Shown one piece after another: positions 33,501 to 43,143 of a stretch of 44,928 nt of DNA. Each line of letters opens with the position of its first letter. The stretch's first letter is position 1. The position numbers and the translations under genes are program-made. Under the pieces are notes generated by a model. It saw only the letters and a program-made list of their open reading frames with translations. It was not told the DNA's origin and did not search any database. Origin of the DNA: Gryganskiella cystojenkinii (taxonomy: Eukaryota > Mortierellomycota > Mortierellomycetes > Mortierellales > Mortierellaceae); NCBI GenBank assembly GCA_015852425.1, contig JAAAIG010000116.1, forward strand, positions 1-44,928. The letters are read 5' to 3'.

Positions 33501-33923
33501 CTGGGTCTCATGGAGGACGATTTCCCGTTCTGTGAGGGTGGATGGCAAACCATGCTCAATACTCTTTACGAGGCGAATCAAAGGGTCTCGGATCACTGTG
33601 GATTGTTTGTTGGCACCGGTGGATCGGGATTGATTTTCAAGCGATCGGTCGCATTGACGGCCTCGTTCATCCTCGAGAGCGATGCGTTGGCGCATTCTCA
33701 AGGAATCACGGCGCCTCCTCCAGATATCAGTCTTCAGGATTGTCTCATGGGCAAACATGAGTTTTGCTCCAGTTGCGCGGGCACTTTGGTCACGAGTCGA
33801 ACCTTGCTCCAACGTCATTTGGGTTACAACTCCTCCACTAGTGGTGATGGCTATGACAAGAACCAGTTCCAATGCGGATGGCGTCAACCCTTCAATGGCC
33901 TGCCCACCGTCCATACTTTGTAA
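30562..33923 (+). CDS. Polytopic membrane protein with glycosyltransferase-like C-terminal domain
   Basis: Exon 1 is 30562-31624 and exon 2 is 32620-33923; the 995-bp intron has GTAAGA and TTTTTCTAG ends and joins in phase as CNLG-LAPYLF, giving 788 residues. Residues 1-200 are disordered, Ser/Thr/Pro-rich with an Asn run. Several hydrophobic segments follow (about 205-225, 235-280, 315-370, 395-420, 500-520). The C-terminal 270 residues look like a GT-A fold lumenal domain: FLLTLILMTAPRKHGM at the first strand, VYLGLMEDDFPFC with a DXD-like Glu652-Asp-Asp654, and a Cys-rich end. Substrate is unknown. The layout resembles membrane-embedded Golgi/ER transferases such as PGAP4, which is only an analogy. 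A shorter start at ATG 32586 would give a protein without the first segments. Confidence 0.75.
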
Positions 33924-34877
33924 TCTCCTTCCTCTTCTCGTTACTCTTCTTTTCCACCTTTTCTTTCTCCATTTCTTATACTCCGCGCCCTCTTACCACT
34001 AAGCGCAGCCGATGCTATCGGATTGCCACAACGTCCCTTATTTGTTCCTTTTTCTTTTTTTTCACAAACCATCTAGACTTTGGACCTTACTATTACCCTC
34101 TTTTTTTTGTTTTCTTTTCTTCTTTTGCTATTTTTTCTTGTATTTTTGTTTTTTTTTTTTTGCTATTGCTGTTCTGATTTTTGTTTCTTTTTGCTTTTAT
34201 TTTTTGCATTTTAATTTGTATCCTTAATACCGACATATTCCCTCCCTTCTCTCTGCCTACCCGACCATAACACCATTAAATAGACCCCATCCCATCACCT
34301 TGTTACTCCTTTTAAGTTTTAAATAACACAACCTATTTCCAGCAGTTTAGCATAATAATGGTGCTTTCCTCAAAAAGTAAACACCAAATAAACCTCTAAA
34401 ATTCTTATCCCTCAGTGTACGACCCAAAATGACAAATTTGCCCAACAAAATTTCCAAACCACCGCACTGCACACATGTAATATTATCCAAGATTCTTATT
34501 CAAGGTTTTTCATGTTAGGCCCTGTTCGTCAAACGCTCCTTTTCTTCATCAATTCTAAGAGGGATATGAATAGGGAACAAATCGTCATAAGAGTTGTGGG
34601 AGGGCTTCCTTTCGATTTCGCCGACTTTCACGCTTCTTGATATTTCACTAGCGATGTTTTTATATGTGAGGATGGCAAAACTAAAAAAATTCACCGGGCA
34701 AATTTGTCACATTTACACACGAAGGGATACTTTGTTAAGGAGCGGTCGTATCGATGGTACTCGAGAAAGATGACAGAAATGATGTGGTGTATTAAGTGTT
34801 ATGTGGATATGCAAAAGTAAACAAAAGGCGGTCCGAGAGGCTAAAACATATTGCGCGTGAGGCAAAAAAAATGGGCT
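33924..34877. other. Convergent 3' region, T-rich
   Basis: This lies between two convergent stop codons. The left half is strongly T-rich on the plus strand, as expected for the 3' flank of the membrane protein gene. No gene is seen. Confidence 0.6.
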
Positions 34878-35845
34878 TTACGAGCTAGTCAGGACCAGGA
34901 CGACGGCCGAGAGAACGACCATGCTCTTGGTCAACAACTCCCAATGACTTGATCCAAGAATTACACCAGCATTGCGACCAGGGCTTTGTTGAGACGGGGT
35001 GGCTATTAAAAAACAAAAACAAAAGGGCGAGGGTCAGTTCATTACTCCTGGAACGACTTCATTGTTTCGTCAGCACCCCAAAACTTTTTTTTTTTTAGCC
35101 TCTTGAACTCTTCTTTTTCTTTCTTACGAGTAGTTCCCTCGGGCAAGATGGCAAAAGAAGGACCGACGGCATAGACAGTCGCTTGACTGGCAGTGTTGGC
35201 AACCAAGATGACCGAAAAGTTTCCGCCGATAAAGCCTAACTTGGGCACGGACCAGGTCGTAGAACCCGACGTTGTGACCAAGTTTGAGAACAGGGCCAAG
35301 GGTCCCGTAAACAGCTTCTTGGTCTATTATGAAAAGCGAAAAAAATAAAATGTTGGACGAAAGACATATAACTTGTATTTGCCATGATCTCTAATACTCG
35401 GACAAGAGGCGGAATAAAATTTCTTACATTGTCAACGAGCTCCACGGAAATGGTGGGAGGTGAAGGTGGGAGGGCTCCGGAGTAAGTCCATGCGATCGAC
35501 AACGATCCTCCAGCGGTGACAAACGAGGTCGCGTTCGGGGCTGTCAATGTCAAGTCGGCTGCAATTTTTTTTATTGTGTTGTTGGAGTAGTTTTGGGTTG
35601 ATATGCAGCGGTGTCACAGCATGGCACGTTGAGTAATTGAAGAATGAGATAATAGAGAAAGATGTGCGTTAGCAGAGCGGAAGACTTTTTAGTTTTTTGT
35701 GCATGGTACGAGAATAGAGACAGAGAAAAGGAGAGGTAGGTTCGATGTTGACAGAGGTAAGATTGAGGCGATGAGACATACCCAAGGCAGTCGAAGCGAT
35801 GGCAAACAGTGTTGCCAGACATAGCAAGAGCGAAGAGGAATGCAT
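34878..35845 (-). CDS. Kre9/Knh-like Ser/Thr-rich GPI-anchored surface protein
   Basis: Four exons are 35845-35782, 35558-35428, 35323-35128 and 35002-34878; all introns are GT-AG and in phase, giving 171 residues. Exon 1 is almost exactly the signal peptide (MHSSSLLLCLATLFAIASTALG). The mature part starts ADLTLTAPNATSFVTAGGSLSIAWTY, cut by me to its key pattern: AP-N-x-T, TAGGS and SIAWTY, typical of the Kre9/Knh N-terminal Ig-like domain. The end has a Gly/Asn spacer and a hydrophobic GPI signal (VVLSAVVLVLTSS). Family members are wall or surface proteins linked to beta-1,6-glucan; the exact role here is unknown. Confidence 0.8.
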
Positions 35846-37317
35846 GGTGTAGGTGTTTGCGCTAAGGTGATTGAGAAGGAAGAAAAGAGGAAGAAAAAAG
35901 ATAGAAAAAGAAGGATGAATTTCAGGGTCAGTAGGGTAGAAAAACAAGTTAAACGGGGTTCCTGAAAAGAGAGGAGAGTCGGTACCAAAAGTTGATCAAA
36001 GAAAACGTGGGATTAGCGCGAATGGTGCAAGGAAGGGAAGGGAGAGTAACGAGTGAGAAGAGAGAGAAGAAGGGAAGGAAAATGGACGGAGGGAAATATG
36101 TGACAAGAGAGAAAAAGAGAAAAAAAAAGGGCTGAGAGACAAAGAAGCAAGAAGCAAGACCCAAAGCCAGCAGAAATGATGCTACCCGCAAATGCAAGAA
36201 GATGGCAAGACCAAAACCAGACGAGGTCAAATGTGAAGTCCCGAAAGAGAAGGGGTCAATACAAAAATAAAGAAAAAAAATATCTAAGGGTGAACTCCAT
36301 GAAAGAGGGGGAAGAAACTGTTTGCGTTGCATCGAACGAAAAAAGCAAGGGCAGAGAGATAGAGAGAGGCAACCAGGAGGCAGTTGCCGGAAGAGACGAG
36401 AAGATGTCCCAAGGGGAAAGGAAAAAAGCAACGCTCTTCTTTGTTGACGTTTGGATCCCCTCGTTTATTCTTGTTCCCTTTTACTCACACATTGATCACG
36501 ACACCGTTATTATCGTTCTATGATATTGATCGAGGAAGGAGCGTGAAAGGGGTTATACATTCTGTGGGGACTTGTCCACAATGTGCACGCGTCCTTTTTT
36601 TCATGCTACCTCTGTGTTGCTGCACATGCAACGATCTCGACGCGTTTTTCAAAAAGTCCCTACCCAAAAAGCAACACCTGCTGGACAAAAAAGTCAGGGC
36701 ATAATTGAAAAAACGTGCACTGACATTCCCACCGAGAGTGGTTGTGCAACCCAGAGGGGGGGACAATGATAAATAATTTTGACCTATCGCATCGTTCGAC
36801 CCCACAACGTGCTCTGGAACAAAAGATTTTTTTCAAAATGAGAGTTCAAACTCGGTTTTTTGTGATGGTGGATCTGCCTCAATCTCAAGAAGTCCGCTTC
36901 CTTCCCGCCAGAGGTGGATGCTGTGACGGGGACGATCTTTGTGAAGAAAAATTATTCCACATCTCATGCTTTATTTTCTAAGCAACGGGGTCAATTTTTT
37001 TTTTGTATCTAAAGGTACCAATTGTCTATCGTTGATTACGATTAGCGAGAGTGAAATGAAACGAAATGAAGGAAGTCGATGGTGGTGTCAGCAGAGAGTA
37101 TCAGCGACGAACGAAGGCCAGTTAGAAAGAAGGATGGCAGTGGAACGACATCATCACCAGAGGAATAGCAAAAGGAAAGGGTTCCAAACGAGAGACAGCG
37201 AATGGTCAAGTCCAACGGTTTTTCATTCCCCTCTTTGCCCCCTCTCTCCACTCGGGCTTTATTTTTATTTTATTTTTTTTTTCTTGATTTGAACTTTGCT
37301 TCTTTCTTTCATTACTT

Positions 37318-37362
37318 CATCCATCCAACCATTCATCCATCCATCTATCCATCCATCGCTTT
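37318..37362. repeat. Imperfect (CCAT)n repeat
   Basis: About ten imperfect CCAT units occur upstream of VTC1. It is a simple sequence repeat, presumably in the promoter. Confidence 0.8.
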
Positions 37363-37579
37363 GCTCCTGTTCCATTAATTTTCAAAAGGAACCCGAACTC
37401 GAATCACCACAGCCCTCGGTAGATAAACGCCAACCCAAAAGGTAAAATGACTTGTACCTACCCGGAAACGAGCACTCTTGATGCATTCGGAAATGAAATG
37501 CAGTTCAAGCACGCCGGACAGCATAATTGCAAAAAACATGATCCAATGAACAAAGTTCTCACCTCTTTATTCCTTATCT

Positions 37580-37587
37580 TATAAATA
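37580..37587 (+). promoter_or_regulatory. TATA box of VTC1
   Basis: TATAAATA lies 122 bp upstream of the VTC1 ATG, a normal fungal distance. No CACGTG (Pho4-type) site was noticed in the near promoter. Confidence 0.5.
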
Positions 37588-37708
37588 GTCAAGAAAAAAT
37601 ACCCATCGTTCGACAATAGCCCGCACTCTTCAGGACACCACCAAACAAAAACAACTCTTCAAAGCGACCTATACCCTCACTCTTTCCAACACTTACTACA
37701 TATCCATC

Positions 37709-38125
37709 ATGTCAGGACACGTTCACACAACCACCATGCCAAGCTCAACAACGCAACCTTTGTTGCAGGCTACACCAGGAAAGCGTATCGCTCTCCCTGT
37801 CCGTGTCGAGCCCAAGGTCTTTTTCGCGAACGAACGTACCTTTCTCTCTTGGCTCAACTTTACAGTCCTCTTGGGATCTTTGGCCATTGGTCTCTTGAAC
37901 TTTGGTGACCGGATCGGTCGTATCTCTGCCGGTGTCTTTACCTTTGTCGCGATGGTTGTCATGATCTATGCTCTGGCGACCTTCCACTGGCGTGCGGACC
38001 GTATCCGCAAGCGTCTCCCTGGTCCTTATGATGATCGTTTCGGCCCCACCGTGCTCTGTGTCTTTATCTTGGCTGCCATCTTAATCAACTTTGGCCTCAG
38101 ATTCAGTGACACTGGCGCTCATTAA
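37709..38125 (+). CDS. VTC1: VTC1, vacuolar transporter chaperone subunit (DUF202)
   Basis: An intronless gene of 138 residues, close to the 129 of yeast Vtc1. After a short disordered N-terminus, the signature [20 protein letters not shown] leads into three membrane segments (about 48-65, 74-93, 113-130). These form the DUF202 domain. Vtc1 is the small membrane subunit of the VTC complex, which makes polyphosphate from ATP and moves it into the vacuole. The other VTC subunits are not in this window. The ATG at 37709 follows a TATA box by 122 bp. Confidence 0.95.
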   Translation: MSGHVHTTTMPSSTTQPLLQATPGKRIALPVRVEPKVFFANERTFLSWLNFTVLLGSLAIGLLNFGDRIGRISAGVFTFVAMVVMIYALATFHWRADRIRKRLPGPYDDRFGPTVLCVFILAAILINFGLRFSDTGAH

Positions 38126-38699
38126 AATAATGTTCTGTCCGCAATCAAAGACAGACAGAGAAACAGAACGGACCAGCCAAAAATTCAACCTCCACCAGCT
38201 CCACCCATCTCTCACTCTCGCTCTGTCCTTGGTCATCGACCAAGAAAAGCAATTAAAAAAATTTAAGAAACGCAATCCATCTACCCCAGAGTCGTTTCTA
38301 CACTCTCTTCCTTTGTAGCAATAAAAATCAACCTCTCTTTGCATTTATTTTTTCTAGTTTACTGTCCTGACCCAGCCTTGGTGCTACTCTATGTCGGTCC
38401 TAAGACTCCTCGAGACTCCGTCGTATCCTCTATCAATTCGCAACAGAAAATGGAGCGGACATCGATATACAAAATGGAAAAAGAGTGGCGTTTGGACATG
38501 CATGTGCCAACTGGTGCGTCTGAGCTTTAACTGACGGTTTTTTGGCACCATAGAACAGCCGCTGGGGACCAAGGAAGAACCGATAATCTATGAGATGCAT
38601 TTTTTAACAGGTGATTCCCTGGAAAGTACCGACGATACATCTCTTTTTGATTTTTTTCTTCTTTTATTACAATGTAGAGTACAGCACTCCCATAAAGTA
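38126..38699. other. Convergent 3' region of VTC1 and DSN1
   Basis: This lies between two convergent stops. Only short frames occur; no gene is seen. Confidence 0.6.
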
Positions 38700-40818
38700 T
38701 TACAGGCTTAACCTTGAGAGAGCTCGTAGGATCTGTCGGGGATCATCTGCAGGATCCAGCGCTGGAGGAGCTATCGGGACTATTGTTCCTGGTACGTCAG
38801 GTTCAGTTGCGGACGCCTTGGAAGACAGAGGGAGAACAGGAGCCGCGGGTATACTCTCCAAAATGCTAGGTCGTTGTCGTTCGTCAATTGCTGATGCAAT
38901 CTGCTCTAAAACCTCGTCCGTGTACTGCTTCGCGACCTTGTCGAACCGTGAGGCGCCGTAGAGAACATCCTGTAGACTGTCGACCTAGTGATTAAACAAG
39001 CACATAGAGCGAAATAAAAATTCATATTAGTCAAAATAAAACGAGGTCTGCTTCATTCAGCAACCAGTATCTGAGGCCGGATAAGGCGACGACACACCAA
39101 GATTGGACATACCTCTTTCTCTAACGTGCTCATCATATCGACCATCCACTTGTTCTGTTCCCTAGCCGATGACTTTTGACTGGACTCACGTGACTTCTTG
39201 TTCAGAGTTCTAGACTTGGACTTTGCTTCATCCCTGTCCTTGCAGTGCTTCTCCCACAGACTCCTTTCGTCGGCCGTCAAGAGTTCGAGATCAATGTCGT
39301 GCGCTAATGAAGATTGTACCATGATCGGATTATCTCCAGGAGGTAATGGCGGCCCACTATCCACAAGGGACGCATGGAATGTATTGAAAGAGCTAATGAC
39401 ATGGGTCCACTCCTCGTCCTCCTTCCGTAGTTTTGCAATCTGCTCCTCATACTCTTTAAGCTTTTGCATGTTTTTGGCGTTTTGCTGATTAGGTTTCTTG
39501 GGCACCTTCCGGATCGGTTCCCGTTCCTGTCGCCCAAACCAGGAGACTGCAAACTCGCCTTTGATCAACATGGTCAAAGTCTCCTCCTCGACTTGCTTCG
39601 CGATCTTGAGTGCGTTTTTAGATTTAGCTCTTTGTTCGTCGATACATTTTCGTGCACACCACGTCATGAGCTGTTTCATCCGAATTGGTCGCGGTTCTTC
39701 TGCAGAGATATGACGAAAAAAGTTTCTGGTGTCGACAGAAGGATGCGGTAGCGCTATACGAACAAATTTGAAAAAGAGTACAAGAGTGAGATCGGGGGAC
39801 TTTTGAAGAAGTGCTCTGACTCTTGTTCGAGGGTCGAAAGCTCAGCGACAAAAATGATCCTCACCATTGAATCCGTTTCCAATAGAAGAAGCTCTTTTGC
39901 CACGCATGGTCAAGCTCGACCGTCGATTCCCGTCCCTAAGATCCCTGTTCTTCTTGATCATTGGCGTGTCTCTCATCGGGATTGTGACTACAATTTCGGC
40001 AGAGCTCAGGGAACCCGGGGGGGTTTGATCATGACGCCGTTGCTCTTGTTGTTTCTGGCTGTTGTTGATTGGGGTCTGGGCCTGGTGATGTTGCCTGTTG
40101 CTGCTGCCTGTACCATTCCTGATTCCGTTAGATTTTACCCCATCAGACTGATGATTTACAGAGTTGGATGACGACTTGTTCCCAGCTATACTCCTTGACT
40201 TTAAAGTCCTTGATATTGCCGTTGTTGCCGCTGTCGTCGGCACTGCAGTGACGACAACTTTTCTCGTGAACACGAATCCTCGATCTTCCTCTTGGACTAT
40301 TGATTGGAGAGTGAAGATAGAGAAGGGGTTAATTATATCTGATCCTTTTGTCCAGTAAACACGATCATAACTTCAAACGACTTTCAAGTAACTGGAGGAT
40401 ACATACTGCGTTGGACTTGTCTCTATAAAGAGAGAAAAGGATAATTCAAAGGTTCATGTCAGTTCCCAGGCACGTCAGAGTCGTCCATAGTCATTGTAGC
40501 GTTTGAGGTTCTTCCTTTGTACAAAAAAAGGAAGAGGTTTTTTTCTTTTACCAATTCGTTCAGCTCGGCCTTCCAGCTTTCGTCCTTGTCAGGGACTGGT
40601 CGTGTCCGGTTTGAGGTACGAGTGCGCTCGATGGGTGATGCACTATCCCTGTCCGAGGACGAGAGTGATGGAACAGCGTGTTGCTGCTCTTGTTGTTTTT
40701 GCTGTTTTTGCTGTTTTTGGCGGCGGTTGTTTGTGGTATATTTAAAATCATCGTCTTCCTCGCTCCGGTCATCGTTCTTGCGTTTCCTGGCCCTGGCTGT
40801 CACTTGTTGCCTGGGCAT
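38700..40818 (-). CDS. DSN1: DSN1/Mis13, Mis12 kinetochore complex subunit
   Basis: Five exons are 40818-40552, 40422-40407 (16 nt), 40296-39865, 39753-39113 and 38984-38700. All introns are GT-AG and phases agree, giving 546 residues. The N-terminus is basic and disordered. The signature RRSSLTMRGKRASSIGNG, followed by ALPHPSV and EEPRPIRMKQLMTWCARK across intron 3, is the Mis13/Dsn1 core. A coiled coil follows (KNMQKLKEYEEQIAKL region). The last exon ends DPRQILRALSRLSL, the conserved Dsn1 C-terminus. Dsn1 is one of four Mis12-complex subunits that link centromere proteins to the Ndc80 complex. The Arg-Arg-Ser-Ser patch is the Aurora B target region in other species. Confidence 0.93.
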
Positions 40819-41363
40819 GGTACTGATGCGGATGTCTCGACGAGGCTGGAAGAAAGTTCGCGGGAAGGGTAACTTGAGAAGGATGTGACTTTCGTGACAA
40901 AAATAATGGCTTTTGTACGTGGATTGGATGTAGCCGCACGCGAGATTATTATTATTATTATTTTTTGAAAAGGTTGATTAACAGAGGGTAAGTGATTGAT
41001 TCCAATGAACGGATTACATGTAAAATATGAGTGAAGGAACAGAGGATGTTGGTACTGCAGAGAGAGGAGAAGAGAAGTGTGTGGATGATCAAAAGCGCGA
41101 CAAAGGAGCTTTTTTCTTTGTTAATTAATGTTTTTTCGTTGATGTTCACTCCCTGCTTTTTCGATGACGTAGTTCCAGCGTTCAAAATGCCATTTCCAAT
41201 TTCCAGAAGTGGCACGTGATGAAATCCATCATTGGACCAGTGAGACTGACCGTGCCGTTCCTTTCACCGCTCACGCATTCATTCACTCACTCACTCATTC
41301 ATTCACTCGTCCAACCACTCACACTCACCCCATCAAACCCTCAGTTCTTCAACTCATCCCCCC
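40819..41363. promoter_or_regulatory. Bidirectional promoter region DSN1 / PQ-loop gene
   Basis: A 545-bp region separates two divergent start codons. It contains an ATT-repeat (about 40946-40962), a palindromic CACGTG at 41213-41218 and an imperfect CATTCACTC repeat at about 41271-41310. No gene is supported in it. Confidence 0.5.
41213..41218. promoter_or_regulatory. CACGTG E-box-like hexamer
   Basis: GGCACGTGAT lies 146 bp upstream of the PQ-loop gene ATG and about 395 bp from the DSN1 ATG. It is the core of bHLH factor sites; function is inference. Confidence 0.35.
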
Positions 41364-42841
41364 ATGTGGATGTTCTCTCCCGATACCCCGTCGGCACCAC
41401 TGCCAGACAGACCTGAAGGCGAATGCACACCTCACCACAGCGACTTTGAGCTCGCACTTTCTCTCTTTATCCTTGTCGGCATGGTTGTCTCCTACCTTCC
41501 TCAGGTACAGACAAAAACCTTTCTTACTACTACCATGGATCTAGACATCGGCCACCAAGGAAGCGAGCCGTCTTTGGTCACTCACTCGCGCACTCACATA
41601 CTTTTTCTTAACACAATTCTAGCACCTCCGTATCATCATGAAGGGAACAAGTGAGGGTATCAGTCCTTGGTTTCTTCTCCTTGGTAGTATATCTGCCAGT
41701 TCTACGTTCCTCAATATTGTCATCCTCCAGTGGAGGGTTATCATGTGCTGCAAGGTCCTTGTGAGTGTTCTCTCCCCTCCCCCCTTGTTGATCACGCTTC
41801 GACGCGAACAAAGAAATGTCGTTTGCTGTTCCACCTGTTTTTCTCGTACTGATTTTATTTTTAAATCCCCGACCCCCCCTCCATGGTCACTCGCCCCTTA
41901 GAATCTTGGCCCGTGCCTGGAAAGCACCCTCGGGATCGCACAGCTCGGTGTCCAGTTTGTGATGTTTGGACTTGTGTATGCGCCTTTCCCCTCTCTCATC
42001 TTACCCAGTTCACGGCTGTAAATCCTCCGCACCGCGTTCCAGTTCCTAATCATATATCACCTCTTCTCTTCTCCCCAAAATAGTTTTGTGCTGTTCCTGA
42101 TCTATTTCCCAGCTTACAAGAAATCACCTCAACTGGAACTTCATAGTCGTCGATTCAAATTCTTGCCTGCACCTTCAGAAGAATGGAAGATTTCCATCAT
42201 GATTGCTCATGTTGTCGCGGGTCATTTGATCATTTGTCTATTGGTTACGGTCTACCTGCTGACGTTTGTCGGTGGACCCGAGAACCATTGGACCTCTGCC
42301 TGGGCTAGTTTCTTGGGCATCACCAGCGTAATCCTGGCCACGATCCAGTACGTTCCTCAAATCATGAGGACGTTCCGACGCAAGGTATTCGAAAATGTTT
42401 CTTCAGGAAGAATTAGCACTGCTCGCGCTGCTCCTTGGGCTCCGTGTACAAGATTTTTAGGCTCCCAGATCACTAACGTTGAAAATATTGGACTCTCATA
42501 TATATGATTAGTCGGTCGGTGCTCTGAGTATTCCGATGATGATGATGCAAACACCAGGTGCAGCGCTCTTGACTCTGTCGCTCGCCTTGCGTCCGGGCGC
42601 CAATTGGACGACATGGATCGTCTATGCAGTGACAGGATGTCTCCAAGGAACGCTATTGATCCTGTGTATCTTCTATCACTACCGCGCCAAGTCCTATGGC
42701 TACAGCGAGTTTGAGTCTGCAGAGACTGAACCCTTGCTGGCTGGATCTCCAGCAGACGTGGCAGCAGCTCATAAGGCTCACAAGCCTCAGGGCATCCCTG
42801 GTTCAAGCTCAACTGGATCAAACTCGTCGACAATCGCTTAG
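41364..42841 (+). CDS. PQ-loop repeat membrane protein
   Basis: Five exons are 41364-41504, 41623-41760, 41902-41975, 42084-42384 and 42512-42841; splice sites are canonical and phases match, giving 327 residues. Two PQ-loop motifs are visible: VSYLPQ-HLRIIMKGTSEGISPWF across intron 1 and IQYVPQIMRTFRRK-SVGALSIPMM across intron 4. About seven membrane segments are predicted. The C-terminal tail is Ser/Ala-rich and cytosolic, with an acidic dileucine-like ETEPLL that could be a vacuolar sorting signal. PQ-loop proteins of this type are vacuole/lysosome or ER transporters, often for basic amino acids; the cargo here is unknown. Confidence 0.88.
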
Positions 42842-43143
42842 ACACTTTACAATTGTTTCTTTCTATGTAATCCAACGAATATACATTTTTATACCATGCC
42901 ATTCCCACCACCATGCCCATCACGGCAAGTCAGACAGAGAACTGTTCTTGATTGGAAACGAAGGCGAATGTTTAGTATTCTACAAAGTGATCATAAGCCA
43001 TACACCATTGGAAAAAAAATACAATTTTTTTTGGACTTTTCGTTCGACGTTTTCGGTCCTGTCCTTCTTGCTTTTTTCTCTTCTCTAATATCCTTCTCTC
43101 TTCACAATCCCTCTTTGTATTCTCTCTCTCACTCGTGAAAATC

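Larger units (their letters stand above)
35846..37708. other. Divergent intergenic region of Kre9-like gene and VTC1
   Basis: A 1.86-kb region. Left part (35870-36420) is purine-rich on the plus strand, the pyrimidine-rich leader of the Kre9-like gene on the other strand. A (CCAT)n tract lies at about 37318-37362 and a TATAAATA at 37580-37587. Short open frames inside lack domain content; no gene is supported. Confidence 0.55.

Noticed and set aside
41281..41310. CATTCACTC-type repeat as a CRISPR-like or regulatory array
   Set aside because: Short imperfect simple-sequence repeat without spacers; likely leader/promoter low complexity.
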